64,000 nt of DNA, from the NCBI GenBank assembly GCA_019095985.1, contig CM032659.1:22542695-22606694 (forward strand). Reading direction: 5' to 3'. How positions within the stretch are numbered: the first letter of the stretch is position 1; every line of letters starts with the position of its first letter. The notes beneath the pieces are model-generated. The model made no database searches. It was given only the letters and a program-made list of their open reading frames with translations, and was not told the DNA's origin. The translations under genes were made by a program, and so were the position numbers. This DNA is from Streblospio benedicti (Eukaryota > Annelida > Polychaeta > Spionida > Spionidae). Of this stretch, positions 60,906 through 64,000 are shown piece by piece.

Positions 60906-61649
60906 ATAGTGCTAACCTGACCTGAAGTTATAATTCTAATGATTGACTTAGATATGTCTTCTGTTTCCCAAAATTGTAGGTAAAAAATTCCATGTTTTTT
61001 TAAGCTGACGCATCTATTGTAAAAGGCAAGACACAATGCACGTAGGTGACAAATGGGATGCAACATCATAATAGATCTTTGCATTCATCCTTAATTGAAA
61101 GACCCACATTCTATCCTTGTGTCATATGAAAACACCCACGATAAAGTTGAGTTTGCATTCCTTTTGCCAGTCTATTAAAGTGTTTGTGTAGTTTGAGGGT
61201 AGAATCAACAAGTAATTACAAACCATGTGCCACTTTCCCAATGTCACGAAATGACGTGTAGATCAATTTTGCCAGCCCTGACCTCCACAAGTAGGTCACT
61301 TCTTTATTGAAATCACTTGGGGATGACGTTCTTGTATTAGACTCTGCTGTAGTAGAGATTATACTGTAATTATTAAACCTAAAAGCCCATTGGGTGTTTG
61401 AATACAGCATATTAGAGATGTCTGTCAGCCATTGCCAGATTTTAGAGGGTGGGGGAACTGAGTCAGCTTGAGCAAGGAGCCCCACATTCTTTGTAAAACA
61501 ATTGATGCGCTCAGTTAAAAATGCTAAAGTGCTCCTCTAATTAGGCACACAAAGTTATTGTATTAACTTTAAGTCCTAAGATTACCTGCAGAAAACTTAT
61601 TCTTTAAGAAAAGATGATAAAACTCATGAACAAATTTCTAGCTCATAAC

Positions 61650-61773
61650 ATGTACATTACAATCACTGAGTCCCAATGTTTACAATGGGATGATCCATAC
61701 ACCGACCTACCAGGCCTGTAGGTCTGTGTATATCTCCATGTCAACATTGGTACTCAGTGCCCGTGATGTACAT
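61650..61773. mobile_element. hAT-like MITE with 8-bp target duplication, copy 2
   Basis: atgtacat at 61650..61657 and 61766..61773 flanks 108 bp with inverted tacaatcactgagtcccaat and, inverted, cacgggcactgagtaccaat. Same family as 25113..25244. Confidence 0.78.
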
Positions 61774-62104
61774 GAAGGCTTCCATAGTTATAATCTTTGT
61801 TTGAGAGGTCTCTGTTACAAGTGTCAGCGAGGAGACCCACAAGCCGTGTGCTGTGGTGAGGGAGGCACTCCTTGTTGTCTGCTCTTGCCTCCTGTCACTA
61901 AGTAGATTGGCATTTCCCTGTCTTTGCTATTGCGGCAGTTGACAACCTTTGTCGTCGTCACACAACAATCTCCAACCTTTGTCATCACACAACAATACCC
62001 AACCTTTGTGAGTGTATCTAAGTTTCACGTTTGTATTTGAAAGTACAATGTATTATTTTGTATAGATTTTGCCCAGAACTCCTACAAATATGGTTGTTTT
62101 CGAA

Positions 62105-62235
62105 AAAGGTTTGTTTGTACAGTAGCACCTCAATAAATAAACCATATCTAAAATAAGAATGTTTTCCCCTGTCCCAAACTTCCATAAGGAGACCACTCTG
62201 ACCCGCCATATAGAGAGTTTCTACTGTATATATGG
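62105..62235 (-). mobile_element. mariner-like MITE fragment
   Basis: acagtagcacctcaataaat to gagagtttctactgta; complement orientation of the CAGTAGAACC family. A further end fragment lies at 62440..62490 (ggtgctaatagagaggttct). Confidence 0.55.
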
Positions 62236-62814
62236 ATTAGAGTTACGACTGTAGCCTTGTAAGGGCATCTTGATGTATTAAAATGTAGTCGCCAAATAAG
62301 AGCATGGCAAATGTCTCAAGCAAATATGACCTTACCATTCAAGGCTAATGCCATAACAGCTGAATGATCGCTTGTATTTGAATCAGTGCATAAGCTAGGG
62401 CTGATTTGAGACAAAAATGTGTGTTTATAATATACAACCATCTAGCACTGGCCCCAAAGGTGGTGCTAATAGAGAGGTTCTACTGTATGAGAAAATACTA
62501 CAACATCAATAGCAGTCAGATGTTAATTGAACAATTGAATGTCGTCGTGTTACATTTCAAGTTGACAAATCATACTACTTGACAAAAATGGCTATGAAAA
62601 ATTGTCCATCAAAAGCGCTGGTGGTCACTTTTCGATAGTTAATGCCATGGACATGGTGATTTCTTCACTCACTGTCTGGTGCAAAATCATAGAGGGAATA
62701 CTGGTTTTGTCTATTGTGTCCCTTGTTTAATACCATATGCAACCACCTCAGGTCCCATGGTCATGTTATAAGTGTCACCTCAAAGGTGGACAATACCAAA
62801 ATCTGGAGCAATGA

Positions 62815-62890
62815 AATTTATTTATTTATTTATTCATTCATTCACTCACTCACTCACTCACTCACTCACTCACTTACTCACTCACTTACT
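62815..62890. repeat. compound tetranucleotide microsatellite
   Basis: (tta t)n then (ttca)n then (ctca)n, ending cactcacttact. Confidence 0.95.
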
Positions 62891-64000
62891 TCTGACATAC
62901 AGTCCATAAAAATAAAATAAAGACATCACAGATAGTGTGAATCATTTCAACTTCTGTATAGTACACGTATTGATGTACAGAAGAAAGTATGAAAATAAAT
63001 AACTAATACTTATATTCTGAATGAGACAATTATTTACAATGGATAATCTTTTCTTAATTAAAAACCATAGATATTTTTTCTCATTAAAACATACAGACCA
63101 TCAAGTCTATTAATAACAAATGAATGTGTAATTGAAAGTAACTTTATACTTTAATGAAATTGAAATGTAGATACATTCAGGTAAAATACTAAATTGATGA
63201 TTTTTCAGTATAAATGCTATGGCCATTTAGATTGTATGTACTGCATCACTATGCACTCATGATAAAATGAGGGAAAATATCAATAAAAATTAATACATAA
63301 AGAAATATTTGAATTGTGAAATTTAAAACAAGGTACTGTATGTCCTGAGGTTTCCAAATATTGAAGGCAATGCCAATAAAATCTACACACAATCTGAAAA
63401 AACAAATAAGTAAAATTCACTGTCAGCAATCGCAATATACCACAATGTGATGTTACTCTAACGCGTTATATTGTAAAGTAACACCTTTTATCCGGACTTT
63501 CTGACTTCCGCCCACCCACCTCCTCACTCACTAGCGCATAGCAAACAGTAGAAGCTAACTTACACGGCACAAAACAAGCCGATTACCACGGCAACCAAGA
63601 TGACAGCAACAACGCGGCAGCCACTGCAGCAGACGTAATCTCATATTTACCAAGAACTGCTGCCACAATCGGAGCTCTCCCGGCTTTGTGATGAAGGTGC
63701 GCTTTATGGCGTCGGCAGTCCGTGACCCCAGTGATTTTCAAGGGTTTGTGGGTAATTGAATCTTCATATGGTATTGATTCGGCTGTGATATCGCGGAGAA
63801 ATGATGCCGTAAAATCCCGACCGCCGGCTTTGATCCGTGGCTGCGGTGGATTACTCAGCCTCGTCCAGTGTTATTTTGCAGTGAGCAAAATAACTCTCGA
63901 TGAAGCATCTTTAGAAAGTTTTCTTAGCCGTTTTGATTGATGTAATTGCAAGCTGAAGAGTGTCAACATGAATATGGTAAAATGGGTATTTCAAAGTAAA

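Larger units (their letters stand above)
46685..64000. other. intron 45, more than 17 kb
   Basis: No exon that continues the REJ, GAIN or later polycystin domains is visible. Contents are the repeats listed separately plus GC-richer unique patches at about 50870..51080, 52680..52860, 54200..54330, 60465..60600 and 63480..63900 that may be regulatory. The rest is AT-rich without recognisable features. Confidence 0.55.

Noticed and set aside
63722-63940. 72-codon plus-strand exon continuing the receptor
   Set aside because: No similarity to the REJ continuation or GAIN domain and no acceptor in phase 1; kept only as a possible regulatory patch.

Overview
This is a eukaryotic, almost certainly invertebrate animal, genomic window (AT-rich, phase-consistent short exons with GT-AG introns, abundant small transposons, frequent acatgtacatgta-type words). 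I cannot name the species from the sequence; a marine invertebrate is the best guess. It is occupied by the middle part of one large plus-strand gene. I could delimit 45 coding exons (889..46684) whose splice sites and phases join consistently at every junction but one. They encode about 13 PKD (Ig-like) domains in tandem followed by a REJ module. The arrangement and residue patterns match the polycystin-1 family (PKD1/PKD1L/PKDREJ). The 5' end (signal peptide, LRR or other N-terminal parts) and the 3' end (GAIN/GPS, PLAT, membrane segments) lie outside the window.

Layout: 1..888 intron; 889..25088 exons 1-28 (PKD domains); 24956..32382 exons 28-35 (first half of REJ); 32815..40080 exons 36-42, a Ser/Thr-rich then Gly/Ser/Pro-rich extracellular insert of about 508 residues that splits the REJ module; 41185..46684 exons 43-45 (REJ resumes); 46685..64000 a last intron of more than 17 kb with no exon that I can support.

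Introns carry a Penelope-like retroelement with 116-bp terminal inverted repeats, a 38-bp tail and a 13-bp target duplication (26835..29049, minus strand); a decayed LINE with a perfect 41-bp target duplication (57617..59795); a truncated CR1/L2-type LINE end (about 24474..24860, minus); several LINE 3' ends with a TTGAT tail; a tRNA-derived SINE family; and many short inverted-repeat DNA elements (mariner-like, hAT-like, possible piggyBac-like).

The most unusual signal is structural. At least six splice junctions of this one gene are flanked by tandem repeats whose unit copies the junction: donors of exons 14, 29, 32 and 43, acceptors of exons 9 and 30. The exon 14 case has grown into about 30 copies of a 27-bp unit, each with a donor-like AG/GTATCA. 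Also, a mariner-like MITE sits exactly in the TA of the exon 37 splice donor, so the transposon end now supplies donor positions +4 onward. Together with the insert inside REJ, these are the main candidates for something not previously described.
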